DNA from: Brumimicrobium mesophilum
GTDB lineage: Bacteria > Bacteroidota > Bacteroidia > Flavobacteriales_D > Crocinitomicaceae
Direction of reading: 5' to 3'
Assembly: GCF_003025005.1 (NCBI RefSeq)
Contig: NZ_PVSS01000008.1
Span: 62,001-126,000, forward strand
DNA: 64,000 nt
The notes beneath the pieces were generated by a model. That model ran no database searches and was not told the DNA's origin. It was given only the letters and a program-made list of their open reading frames with translations. The position numbers and the translations under genes were made by a program. Position 1 is the stretch's first letter. Every line of letters starts with the position of its first letter. Positions 9,526-17,615 of the stretch are shown piece after piece.

Positions 9526-9676
9526 TTCCAAAGAGATATCACTTCTAAGATTAATAACTCCAACAATAAAAACCTTATTTTTAGCTAAATAAAAATGTAT
9601 AGGTTATCCCAACTTTGTATTTATTATACTTGAAAAAATTTTAGAAAATAAGAATTGGTAAGTGTGAAGTTAAAAA

Positions 9677-10018
9677 TTACTCTTCCTTCCTCTTATTAGG
9701 AATGATAACCCATACAGCGACCAGTAACGCTCCAACTAAAAGAAGGTACTTAGCATTTGTAATGCCTAAAGAACTTAATGAAAACCCGAAGATTATTGAG
9801 AGTATACTGGTGAGCAATAATAGAGCCGACGCATTAAAAGAATCCGATTTCAGCAAATCAATGATATGAATAATTACACCTAGTCCGCCAAATACAAGGG
9901 CAATTAAAGGAAAAATTGGATTATTGCTGATTTCTCCAACATCAAATGCAATCAGAATAAAAGGAAGCAACATTGCCAATAAAGCAACTACAATTGAATA
10001 TGTTCCCCATTTTGTCAT
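9677..10018 (-). CDS. Small four-helix integral membrane protein of unknown function
   Basis: This 113-residue protein consists almost entirely of four hydrophobic segments (about residues 6-26, 34-55, 63-82 and 88-107) joined by short loops, and ends in NKRKEE. The positive C-terminus suggests it stays in the cytoplasm. No domain is recognised. It stands alone between the hairpin array and a divergent T9SS hydrolase. It reads as a genuine gene because its helices are regular and the codon use resembles the neighbours. Confidence 0.7.
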   Translation of the reverse strand: MTKWGTYSIVVALLAMLLPFILIAFDVGEISNNPIFPLIALVFGGLGVIIHIIDLLKSDSFNASALLLLTSILSIIFGFSLSSLGITNAKYLLLVGALLVAVWVIIPNKRKEE

Positions 10019-10226
10019 AAATCAAAAGTACCATATTTACTGAATTGATACTAGAAAATTTTAATAAGTGCTTTAAAAAAATTGGTTTCACAAAATTTCA
10101 CCTTAATCAACCAGTGAATTTTCTAAAAAGTTTAAAGAACCAAAATTAACAAGGTAAATTCAAGAGCTTAAATTAAAATTAGCTGACCCTTTGGTTATCA
10201 TCCACTTATTATCTAATTTCGGTAAC

Positions 10227-13025
10227 ATGAAACAACATTACTCTTTCTTGATCATCCTTCTATTTTGTCATTTGAGTATTTATGGTCAATTAATTCCTAA
10301 TGGAACTATAGATAGCATTGATGAACTATCAAAAAAGGACACTATTTATATTCCAATGAGTGATGGTACTTTATTGGCAACAAGCATTTCGATTCCAGTA
10401 TTTCAGGACTCTATAATTACAGAATTTTCAATTGGAGGAGCTACTTATCCCATTCAAATTATTCCGAAGAATACCCAATACATTATTTATGATTCGGTGA
10501 ATATCACACCTCAGAGCTATCAATTACCATTCGTATTTACCCGAACACCTTATGGAAGGTCAGGTGACGATTTAGGAAGCAGCCTTTTCCCATTTATAGG
10601 ATACGCATATGCAATTCAAGACATGCGAGGAAGATATGAAAGCGAAGGAGTTTATTTCCCAATGTATTCTGACAGTTGGGCCAAAGAACCTTATCACCCT
10701 TCCATTTCGATTCCAATGGATGTTACCAATATTACAGATCCAAATCACACTTTAAAGCACCAAGATGGAAGTGAGTCGATCAAATATATTGCGAATCATT
10801 TATACCGATATGAGGATGTAAATATGGATGGCATTATTGATTCAATCCCTTATAGCAACGGAAACATCGGAATGTTTGGTGCTTCAGCCTTGGGAAATTC
10901 CCAATATCAAGCACTTTCCAATATACCATTCACTGAGAATAACCCTCTGAAATGTATTATGCCTATTGTGGCAACAAATGAACATTATAATACAACATTA
11001 TTTCACAATGGAGTGTATCGAAATTCTTTAGCAACCGGATGGATAAAAGGACAAATGCTAGACGTCGACAACAGCTTGAATAGTTCAGACGGAAGTGTTT
11101 TAAATAATATCCATAGTCCATCTGATTATGGATATCTTGACAATTTAGAATTAGCTAACGATTTAATCGATTGGTATGTATCTGATCATTTAGGAACTTC
11201 GCCTTCAGGATCACATCCTACATCAGCACTGCGAGCTGACTTGGACGCATCCTTAGCTCCAATTGATGCAAATGGTTTTTCGAATGCAAACGGAAACAAT
11301 TCAAGATATAAAAACCTAAATCAACCGGCTTATCACTTGACAGGATGGTGGGATATTTTCATTAATGGTCAGATTGAAACTTATAACAAGACAAAAAAAG
11401 AGAATCCTAATTTGAGACAAAAATTAGTTATCGGACCTTGGACACATCAAACAATTGGGACGACAGAAGTTGGTGATATGACTTATCCTGATAATGTAAA
11501 TAGTATTTTGAATATAGATTTCAACTTTGATCCAGCCGATATTCTTAATGATCCAAATATTATAAATAATCTTTATACTTCGAAAGTATTGAGTTGGTTT
11601 AGAACTCATTTAGGAGGTGAACCTTATTTTATTATACCAGAATCTAACCAATGGCAGAGCTTAGGTGTTGACCAAATTCGGATTCCATCAGAAAATTATA
11701 TCATACCTTATTATGAATTTCTAAATTATTTGGCTGGAGAATCACAATTGGCAGGAATCCCAGTAGAATTAGACAATAATGGAACAATTATTCCCTTTCC
11801 TTTTGATCTTCCCATAATTGATTCGGCATTGATTAATCTTTCAGCACCATTGACTCCTCCCGATATGAATTACTTTGATCAAGTAAAAGATATTCGCATG
11901 TACATTACAGGCCCAACAAATGATGCAAATAATATAAACGTAGGGAATTATTGGCTTTCAGCTGATTCATTACCATTCAAAAGAGGAATTACTGAAGATT
12001 ATTTTTACTTCCACCAAAACCAAACCATTGATGGAAACGCTCCAACTGGCCAAGAAGGAACCTTGAGTTATATTGCAGACCCAAACAATCCAATATCTAC
12101 AATAGGCGGTAACAATATGATTCCAGAAGTTCCAGGTGGTGGGCAAAATTCGCAGGGCTCCATGAATTTAGCTAATCCTTCTTACAATTCTTTGACCATG
12201 GATAGACCAGATGTATTGAGTTTTGTGTCTGCTCCTCTGACAGACACAATGACCTATGTTGGTTTTCCGAAAGCCGGAATATATGCAAAAGGTAACACAA
12301 CAACTCACAATACTACCAAAACTGACTTCGATATCATGGTTAGAATTTTAGATGTATACCCAGATGGACGAGAAATGTTAATCACAGAAGGGGTTGTAAA
12401 TGCAAAATCTAGAGAATACGCCAAATCAATTGCGCAAAACGACACCAATGAAACAACAATTCTTACCAATATTGACAATGATACTTATTATTTCTTTGAA
12501 TTTGACCTACTCCCTTTAGGTCACACTTTTGGAAAGAATCACAAATTAAAGTTCTTATTGAGTAGTTCGAATTATCCGAAATATCAAAGTAATGCGCATC
12601 TACCAAATGAAGATGGCGAGTTTTTTAGGTGGGATTTAGGGAGTACAGACCTGTATACTTATCAAGGTCAGGATTTAGCCCCTCAAAATGCCGAAATTAC
12701 TTATGACTTCAATGATAGTCAACCAAGCTACATTATGCTCCCACAACTAGACACTTCTTATTTTGCAGACGTTTCTCAAGAAATAAAAACCTCATCAGCA
12801 TTGAATATTTATCCAAATCCAGCAAATTCATTTTTAGATGTTATTTGGAATACTCCTATTAACGGTCAAATCAATATTCACAATTTAACCGGGAAAATAG
12901 TAATTAAAAAATCAATTACACAAAATCAAAAGCAAGACCTAATTGATGTTCAAAATCTTCTGCCAGGAATTTATTTAGTTAGGATTCCTGAATTGAATTT
13001 AACCAAAAAGTTAATGATTAAATAG
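10227..13025 (+). CDS. Secreted CocE/X-Pro dipeptidyl-peptidase-type hydrolase with T9SS sorting tail
   Basis: This exported 932-residue alpha/beta-hydrolase belongs to the CocE/NonD (X-Pro dipeptidyl-peptidase, S15-like) group, which act on acyl or X-Pro substrates. The start at 10227 gives a clean signal peptide (MKQHYSFLII to IYGQ); an upstream in-frame ATG at 10191 would not. Diagnostic segments are FTRTPYGRSG, QDMRGRYESEGVY, the nucleophile Ser220 in GASALGNSQYQA, and AYHLTGWWDIF. An EF-hand-like acidic loop (EDVNMDGIIDS) sits just before the nucleophile. The later part is the jelly-roll domain of the family. The final ~80 residues (LNIYPNPANSFLDV to KKLMIK) are a type A T9SS tail. Substrate is not predictable; surface peptide or ester hydrolysis is plausible. 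Confidence 0.87.
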   Translation: MKQHYSFLIILLFCHLSIYGQLIPNGTIDSIDELSKKDTIYIPMSDGTLLATSISIPVFQDSIITEFSIGGATYPIQIIPKNTQYIIYDSVNITPQSYQLPFVFTRTPYGRSGDDLGSSLFPFIGYAYAIQDMRGRYESEGVYFPMYSDSWAKEPYHPSISIPMDVTNITDPNHTLKHQDGSESIKYIANHLYRYEDVNMDGIIDSIPYSNGNIGMFGASALGNSQYQALSNIPFTENNPLKCIMPIVATNEHYNTTLFHNGVYRNSLATGWIKGQMLDVDNSLNSSDGSVLNNIHSPSDYGYLDNLELANDLIDWYVSDHLGTSPSGSHPTSALRADLDASLAPIDANGFSNANGNNSRYKNLNQPAYHLTGWWDIFINGQIETYNKTKKENPNLRQKLVIGPWTHQTIGTTEVGDMTYPDNVNSILNIDFNFDPADILNDPNIINNLYTSKVLSWFRTHLGGEPYFIIPESNQWQSLGVDQIRIPSENYIIPYYEFLNYLAGESQLAGIPVELDNNGTIIPFPFDLPIIDSALINLSAPLTPPDMNYFDQVKDIRMYITGPTNDANNINVGNYWLSADSLPFKRGITEDYFYFHQNQTIDGNAPTGQEGTLSYIADPNNPISTIGGNNMIPEVPGGGQNSQGSMNLANPSYNSLTMDRPDVLSFVSAPLTDTMTYVGFPKAGIYAKGNTTTHNTTKTDFDIMVRILDVYPDGREMLITEGVVNAKSREYAKSIAQNDTNETTILTNIDNDTYYFFEFDLLPLGHTFGKNHKLKFLLSSSNYPKYQSNAHLPNEDGEFFRWDLGSTDLYTYQGQDLAPQNAEITYDFNDSQPSYIMLPQLDTSYFADVSQEIKTSSALNIYPNPANSFLDVIWNTPINGQINIHNLTGKIVIKKSITQNQKQDLIDVQNLLPGIYLVRIPELNLTKKLMIK

Positions 13026-13058
13026 AATTCTAATTAAAGGATTGTTATGAAATAATAC

Positions 13059-13081
13059 AATTTGATGTATTACATCAAATT
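13059..13081. promoter_or_regulatory. 23-base palindrome upstream of the SAM-riboswitch promoter
   Basis: AATTTGATGTA (13059-13069) and TACATCAAATT (13071-13081) form an 11-bp dyad around one base. It starts 34 bases after the T9SS hydrolase stop and ends 18 bases before the predicted -33 box of the metH operon. It could be a weak terminator, since a T-run appears only 13 bases later, or an operator for a methionine regulator. Confidence 0.4.
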
Positions 13082-13099
13082 ATCCGTCCTTCAACTTTT

Positions 13100-13126
13100 T
13101 TGTCTAGGGATTAGTTCTTACATTTG
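13100..13126 (+). promoter_or_regulatory. Promoter of the SAM riboswitch / metH operon
   Basis: TTG at 13100-13102 and a perfect TAnnTTTG box TACATTTG at 13119-13126 are 16 bases apart. Transcription would start near 13133, about 20 bases before the aptamer. Confidence 0.6.
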
Positions 13127-13154
13127 GGAAGTTCTTTTAATGAATGCAAGTAAT

Positions 13155-13260
13155 ACTTATAAAGAAAGGTGGAGGGACAGGCCCTACGAAACCTTGGCAA
13201 CCTTTTAATACGTTAATTCCGGTGCCAATTCCTTCCCCAATAGATTCGGGATTGATAAGT
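13155..13260 (+). ncRNA. SAM-I (S-box) riboswitch aptamer
   Basis: The conserved S-box core is plainly present: GGTGGAGGGACAGGCCCTACGAAACC, given here by its parts GGAGGGAC, GGCCC and GAAACC (13171-13192), then TGGCAACC (13195-13202), and GGTGCCAATTCC (13221-13232). Helix P1 is closed by ACTTAT (13155-13160) with ATAAGT (13255-13260). The aptamer binds S-adenosylmethionine. It stands directly upstream of a methionine synthase gene pair, as expected for feedback control of methionine synthesis. Confidence 0.95.
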
Positions 13261-13267
13261 AGAAAAC

Positions 13268-13290
13268 AAAGTCAATTCTGACTTTTTTCT
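13268..13290 (+). terminator. SAM-controlled attenuator terminator
   Basis: AAAGTCA (13268-13274) pairs with TGACTTT (13279-13285) around ATTC, with further T after it. The left half and loop, GTCAATTC (13271-13278), can instead pair over eight positions with GGATTGAT (13249-13256), which includes part of P1. SAM binding would hold P1, free the terminator and switch the operon off. Confidence 0.8.
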
Positions 13291-13392
13291 CCTATTTTCT
13301 TTTTTTTATTACTCAATCACGTAAGCTTTTCGTCATTATTTTGATTGAAAGGGCAGTTTTTGTATTCATTCTCGAGCATAAAAAAAAACAAA

Positions 13393-14397
13393 ATGAAGAA
13401 AAGAGATATACGAGAATTGGTGAAAGAAAGAACATTAGTTCTTGACGGTGCAATGGGAACAATGATTCAACAATACGATCTAGAGGAACAAGATTTTCGT
13501 AAAGGGTGGTTTGAAGACCATGAAAAACCTTTGAAGGGAAATAATGATTTATTATCTCTAACTAGACCAGAAATAATCAAGGCAATTCACGGAAAATACT
13601 ATGCTGCTGGAGCAGATATTTGTGAGACAAATACATTCTCAGGAACTACGGTTGCACAAGCAGATTATGATTTAGAAAGTGCTGTTTACGACATTAATTT
13701 TCTGTCCGCTAAATTAGCCAAAGAAGTAGCGGACGAATTCACTCTTAAAGAACCTAATAAACCACGATATGTTGCAGGAGCAATTGGTCCAACCAATAGA
13801 ACTTGTTCGATTTCTCCAGATGTAAACGACCCTGCTTTTAGAGCAATTACTTTCGATGAATTGGTTGAAGCGTATAGCCAACAAGTTAAAGCACTTATCG
13901 AGGGTGGAGTAGATTTATTATTAGTCGAAACTATTTTTGACACCCTAAATGCTAAAGCAGCTCTTTATGCAATTGATGTTGTTCAAGAAGAAATGAAAAC
14001 TAAATTACCGATTATGATATCAGGTACTATTACTGATGCATCCGGAAGGACTTTAACTGGTCAAACAACAGAAGCTTTTTTGATTTCTATTTCTCACCTC
14101 CCCGTATTTAGTGTTGGATTAAATTGCGCTTTGGGTGCAAAAGAACTGAGACAATATTTAAAAATCATGGATGAAAAAGCTCCGTTTTATGTATCAGCGC
14201 ATCCAAATGCAGGATTACCAAACGAATTTGGTGAATACGAGGAAACACCAGAAATTATGGGCCAACAAATTGAAGAATTCTTAAAAGAAGGGTTAGTCAA
14301 CATTATTGGTGGTTGTTGTGGAACTACACCCGCTCACATAAGAGTGATTTCAGACCTAGTGAAGAAATACGAGGTGAGGAAAGTGGAGTTAGAATAA
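13393..14397 (+). CDS. metH: Methionine synthase, homocysteine-binding module (MetH N-terminal part)
   Basis: This 334-residue protein is the zinc/homocysteine-activating module of cobalamin-dependent methionine synthase. It would work with the product of the next gene to methylate homocysteine from methyltetrahydrofolate. Visible motifs are [11 protein letters not shown] at the N-terminus, ETNTFSGT, and the three zinc cysteines Cys245 (GLNCALG), Cys308 and Cys309 ([10 protein letters not shown]). The ATG at 13393 is chosen over an in-frame ATG at 13345 because family members start with the [18 protein letters not shown] segment. The gene ends where the first domain of full-length MetH ends. 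It is controlled by the upstream SAM riboswitch. Confidence 0.93.
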   Translation: MKKRDIRELVKERTLVLDGAMGTMIQQYDLEEQDFRKGWFEDHEKPLKGNNDLLSLTRPEIIKAIHGKYYAAGADICETNTFSGTTVAQADYDLESAVYDINFLSAKLAKEVADEFTLKEPNKPRYVAGAIGPTNRTCSISPDVNDPAFRAITFDELVEAYSQQVKALIEGGVDLLLVETIFDTLNAKAALYAIDVVQEEMKTKLPIMISGTITDASGRTLTGQTTEAFLISISHLPVFSVGLNCALGAKELRQYLKIMDEKAPFYVSAHPNAGLPNEFGEYEETPEIMGQQIEEFLKEGLVNIIGGCCGTTPAHIRVISDLVKKYEVRKVELE

Positions 14398-14403
14398 GTA
14401 TCC

Positions 14404-14431
14404 TCCCCCTCACTCTCCCTCCAAAGGGGGA
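14404..14431. repeat. C-rich/G-rich inverted repeat between the two metH parts
   Basis: TCCCCC (14404-14409) and GGGGGA (14426-14431) form a 6-bp stem around a pyrimidine-rich loop containing CACTCTCCCTCC. It lacks a T-run, so read-through into the second metH gene is likely. I recall similar CCCTCC-AAAGGGGG units in other Bacteroidota intergenic regions. Confidence 0.4.
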
Positions 14432-14526
14432 TGTAAAAAGTTCCAATTCAAATTGAAGCTTTATTAAATCTTCATCTTTTGAAGACCAGCATTAAAGATT
14501 ATTTCCAAATCAACAACATTAGAAAA

Positions 14527-17214
14527 ATGAACAAAAAGAACATACTTCCTCCTTTAAAATTATCAGGATTAGAACCTTTGATAGTTACTCCAGAATCGAA
14601 CTTTATCAATGTTGGTGAACGAACGAATATGACGGGTTCAAAAAAGTTCTTGCGTTTAATCAAAGAAGATAAATACGAAGAAGCTTTAGAAGTTGCGTTG
14701 GATCAAGTTCAAGGTGGAGCACAAATCATTGATGTTAACATGGATGAAGGAATGCTCGATGGGAAGGCTGCAATGATTCGTTTTTTAAATTTAATAGCTT
14801 CCGAACCAGATATTGCAAGAGTTCCAATCATGGTTGATTCTTCAAAATGGGAAATTATTGAAGCAGGTTTAAAATGTATTCAAGGAAAAGGTGTTGTGAA
14901 TTCTATTTCATTGAAAGATGGAGAAGCGCTATTCATTGAAAGAGCTAAGATTGTTCGCAGACTAGGTGCTGCAGTAATCGTAATGGCATTTGATGAAGTT
15001 GGTCAAGCAGATAATTACGAACGCAGAATTGAAATTTGTAAACGCTCTTACGACATATTGGTGGACAAGGTTAATTTCCCACCTCAAGACATCATTTTTG
15101 ACCCAAACATTTTCCCTGTTGCAACGGGAATGGAAGAACATCGAAATAATGCTTTGGACTTTTTTAACGCAACAGAGTGGATTCGAAAAAATCTACCTGG
15201 AGCTAGTGTATCAGGAGGAGTTTCAAACGTTTCCTTTTCTTTCCGTGGAAATGATGCCGTCCGTGAAGCTATGCATTCCGCTTTTTTATACCATGCCATT
15301 AAACGAGGTATGAATATGGGTATTGTAAACCCTGCTTTATTAGGAGTTTATGATGATATCGACAAAGATTTATTGGAACGTGTTGAAGATGTTTTGTTGA
15401 ATAAAAGAGACGACGCAACAGAAAGATTACTTGATTTTGCAGAAAATTTCTCAGGAGAAAGAAAAGAGAGAGTTGTGGATTTATCTTGGCGAGAACAACC
15501 TGTTCAAGGGAGATTAGCCCATGCTTTAGTAAAAGGAATTACGGAATATATTGATGCGGATACGGAAGAATGTCGACTTCAATACAAACGACCAATAGAA
15601 GTAATTGAAGGTCCATTAATGGATGGGATGAACATCGTTGGTGACTTATTTGGAAGTGGTAAAATGTTCTTACCACAAGTGGTAAAATCTGCTCGTGTTA
15701 TGAAAAAAGCAGTTGCATATTTATTGCCATTCATTGAAGACGATAAACAAGAAGACGACAAACCCAATGGTAAAATCGTGATGGCAACTGTAAAAGGAGA
15801 CGTTCATGACATCGGAAAAAACATTGTTGGAGTTGTTTTAGGCTGTAATAACTATGATGTAATCGATCTAGGGGTAATGGTTCCTGCTGCAAAAATCATT
15901 CAAACAGCAATCGAAGAAAATGCCGATGCCATCGGGTTAAGTGGTTTAATTACACCTTCACTTGACGAAATGGTAACTGTTGCCAAAGAAATGGAACGTG
16001 CAAATATTAGCATTCCATTGTTGATTGGTGGCGCGACAACATCTCGTGTACATACAGCCGTTAAAATTGAACAATTTTATACGAAGAATCAAACAGTTCA
16101 TATTTTAGATGCTTCTCGTTCTGTTACCGCAGTTGAAAGTTTACTCGGAAACAAACGTGATGTTTTTGTAGCAAACATTAAAGAAGAATACAAAAAATTA
16201 CGTGATCATCATGAGAAGAATAATGCTCGCAAAACGTATATTTCCTTGGAGGAGGCTCGAACAAATAAATTTCCAATTGAATGGAAACAAGAAGATATTA
16301 AAACACCGAACCAATTGGGTGTCTATGACTTCCAAGACTACAGCATTGAAGATATTTTAGAATACACAGATTGGACACCTTTCTTCCAAGCTTGGGAATT
16401 GGCAGGAAGATATCCAGCAATTTTAGAAGACGAAATAGTTGGGGAAGCCGCAACGAAATTATTTCAGGATGCAAAGGAAATGCTGAAGAAAATCGTAGAC
16501 GAAAAATGGTTGACAGCCAAAGGAGTTTACGGATTATTTCCAGCCAACTCTATCAACAATGACGATATAGAAATCTACAAAGACGAAAGCAGAACAGAAG
16601 TTTTATACACACAACGTTCGATGCGCTCACAATTAAAGAAATCAAAAAAAGCACATAATATTGCATTAGCAGATTTCATCGCACCAAAAGAAAGTGGAAT
16701 AAAAGATTATATCGGAGGATTTGTTGTGACTTCAGGAATTGGAATAGATGAACACATCAAGCGTTTTAAAGATGACCATGATGATTACAACGCAATTCTA
16801 TTACAAGCATTGGCTGATCGTTTAGCGGAATCATTTGCGGAATTACTCCATGCTAGAGTTAGAAAGGAATTTTGGGGTTATTCTCCAGATGAAGAATTAG
16901 ACAATGAATCATTAATCAGAGAAAAATACAAAGGAATTCGACCAGCACCAGGTTACCCTGCTTGTCCAGACCATACCGAAAAGCCAGGATTATTCGAAAT
17001 TCTAAATGCAACAGAGCACACAACAGTAGAGCTAACAGAGCACATGGCAATGTATCCAACAGCGGCAGTAGCAGGCTGGTATTTTGGCCATCCGGAAGCG
17101 AAGTATTTTGGAGTTGGGAGAATCACAAAAGAACAAGTTGAAAGTTTGGCAGAACGCAAGGGAAAAAGCTTTGAAGAAATGGAAAAATGGTTGGGATCTA
17201 ACTTGAGTTATTAG
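14527..17214 (+). CDS. metH: Methionine synthase, folate-, cobalamin- and SAM-binding modules (MetH C-terminal part)
   Basis: This 895-residue protein carries the rest of MetH. Residues about 20-290 are the pterin-binding (methyl-THF) barrel ([20 protein letters not shown]). Then come the four-helix cap and the B12-binding Rossmann domain with the axial-ligand motif DVHDIG (His427) and GGATTSR. The C-terminal ~330 residues are the SAM-dependent reactivation domain ([22 protein letters not shown]). The start at 14527 (MNKKNILPP) fits the domain edge; an upstream in-frame ATG at 14479 adds an unlikely extension. It lies 129 bases after the N-terminal module with no terminator between. Together the two genes give a complete split MetH. 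Confidence 0.94.
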   Translation: MNKKNILPPLKLSGLEPLIVTPESNFINVGERTNMTGSKKFLRLIKEDKYEEALEVALDQVQGGAQIIDVNMDEGMLDGKAAMIRFLNLIASEPDIARVPIMVDSSKWEIIEAGLKCIQGKGVVNSISLKDGEALFIERAKIVRRLGAAVIVMAFDEVGQADNYERRIEICKRSYDILVDKVNFPPQDIIFDPNIFPVATGMEEHRNNALDFFNATEWIRKNLPGASVSGGVSNVSFSFRGNDAVREAMHSAFLYHAIKRGMNMGIVNPALLGVYDDIDKDLLERVEDVLLNKRDDATERLLDFAENFSGERKERVVDLSWREQPVQGRLAHALVKGITEYIDADTEECRLQYKRPIEVIEGPLMDGMNIVGDLFGSGKMFLPQVVKSARVMKKAVAYLLPFIEDDKQEDDKPNGKIVMATVKGDVHDIGKNIVGVVLGCNNYDVIDLGVMVPAAKIIQTAIEENADAIGLSGLITPSLDEMVTVAKEMERANISIPLLIGGATTSRVHTAVKIEQFYTKNQTVHILDASRSVTAVESLLGNKRDVFVANIKEEYKKLRDHHEKNNARKTYISLEEARTNKFPIEWKQEDIKTPNQLGVYDFQDYSIEDILEYTDWTPFFQAWELAGRYPAILEDEIVGEAATKLFQDAKEMLKKIVDEKWLTAKGVYGLFPANSINNDDIEIYKDESRTEVLYTQRSMRSQLKKSKKAHNIALADFIAPKESGIKDYIGGFVVTSGIGIDEHIKRFKDDHDDYNAILLQALADRLAESFAELLHARVRKEFWGYSPDEELDNESLIREKYKGIRPAPGYPACPDHTEKPGLFEILNATEHTTVELTEHMAMYPTAAVAGWYFGHPEAKYFGVGRITKEQVESLAERKGKSFEEMEKWLGSNLSY

Positions 17215-17300
17215 AAAAATGTTTTAAAAGAATTCCCACTAAAAATGACCATTCTACATAATAGGATGCGTAAAAATGAAAGAATAAGCGTACAATTTAT

Positions 17301-17346
17301 ATACTAGGAGTTTACCATAGCAGTAGAAACTCAGCAAACCTAGTAT
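17301..17346 (+). terminator. Nested hairpin after metH
   Basis: ATACTAGG (17301-17308) pairs with CCTAGTAT (17339-17346). Inside, AGTTT (17309-17313) pairs with AAACT (17327-17331). It begins 87 bases after the metH stop and lacks a T-run, so it may be a structured 3' end rather than a classical terminator. Confidence 0.35.
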
Positions 17347-17440
17347 CAAGCATAAATTAAAAAAAGAGACAAAACTATAATAACAACGGAAAAAGTATCA
17401 ATTTCAACCAGATATTTCCTCATTGAATAATAATAAACAC

Positions 17441-17546
17441 CCCTTACCTCACTTCAAATCACAACATAATTAACCCTTACTTTTATTTATATAAATCAAA
17501 AAATAACCCTTACTTTAGTGGGAAAATGTAAAAAAACAACCCTTAC
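17441..17546 (+). promoter_or_regulatory. Four CCCTTAC motifs at exact 33-bp spacing (candidate operator array)
   Basis: CCCTTAC occurs at 17441, 17474, 17507 and 17540, each exactly 33 bases apart, within CCCTTACT/C and usually preceded by AA. The intervening sequence is not conserved. The last copy ends 15 bases before a perfect -7 box at 17562, so it occupies the -33 zone. The spacing is about three helical turns, placing all copies on roughly the same DNA face. This is what an operator or activator array would look like. Nothing else is evident in the rest of the 400-base gap except the hairpin at 17301. Confidence 0.6.
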
Positions 17547-17561
17547 TCCTAAAAATAATAG

Positions 17562-17569
17562 TATATTTG
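17562..17569 (+). promoter_or_regulatory. -7 box TATATTTG of the DUF4143-type ATPase gene
   Basis: This is a perfect TAnnTTTG match 46 bases before the ATG at 17616. There is no TTG at -33; instead the fourth CCCTTAC motif lies there, suggesting an activator-dependent or repressor-controlled promoter. Confidence 0.5.
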
Positions 17570-17615
17570 AATTATAGTAGTACCAAAAATAATCCGACTA
17601 TAAATATAAAAGAAT

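Larger units (their letters stand above)
8950..9530 (+). repeat. Tandem array of three ~150-bp units plus a diverged fourth, each with a hairpin
   Basis: Three nearly identical units follow one another with hairpins starting at 9027, 9177 and 9328, a period of 150 then 151 bases. Shared blocks are CCTTCACAGAACCAAGACAAC (units 2 and 3), TTGGTGTGTTATAAAG, GGTTTCATAAGTAGTAGTG and the hairpin. Unit 1 has a diverged first third. A fourth, more diverged unit keeps TTAGATTTCATAAGT (9464-9478) and its own hairpin at 9495-9518. No reading frame spans the units. Within each unit the hairpin region is more constant than the AT-rich linker. The rest of the gap to 9676 shows nothing further. Confidence 0.9.

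Noticed and set aside
8950-9530. CRISPR array
   Set aside because: Units are 150 bp and almost identical throughout, without short repeats separated by variable spacers, and no cas genes are present.
17441-17546. CRISPR or plasmid-type iterons
   Set aside because: The conserved part is only about 8 bases; no cas gene or replication initiator is adjacent, and the array runs into a promoter box.
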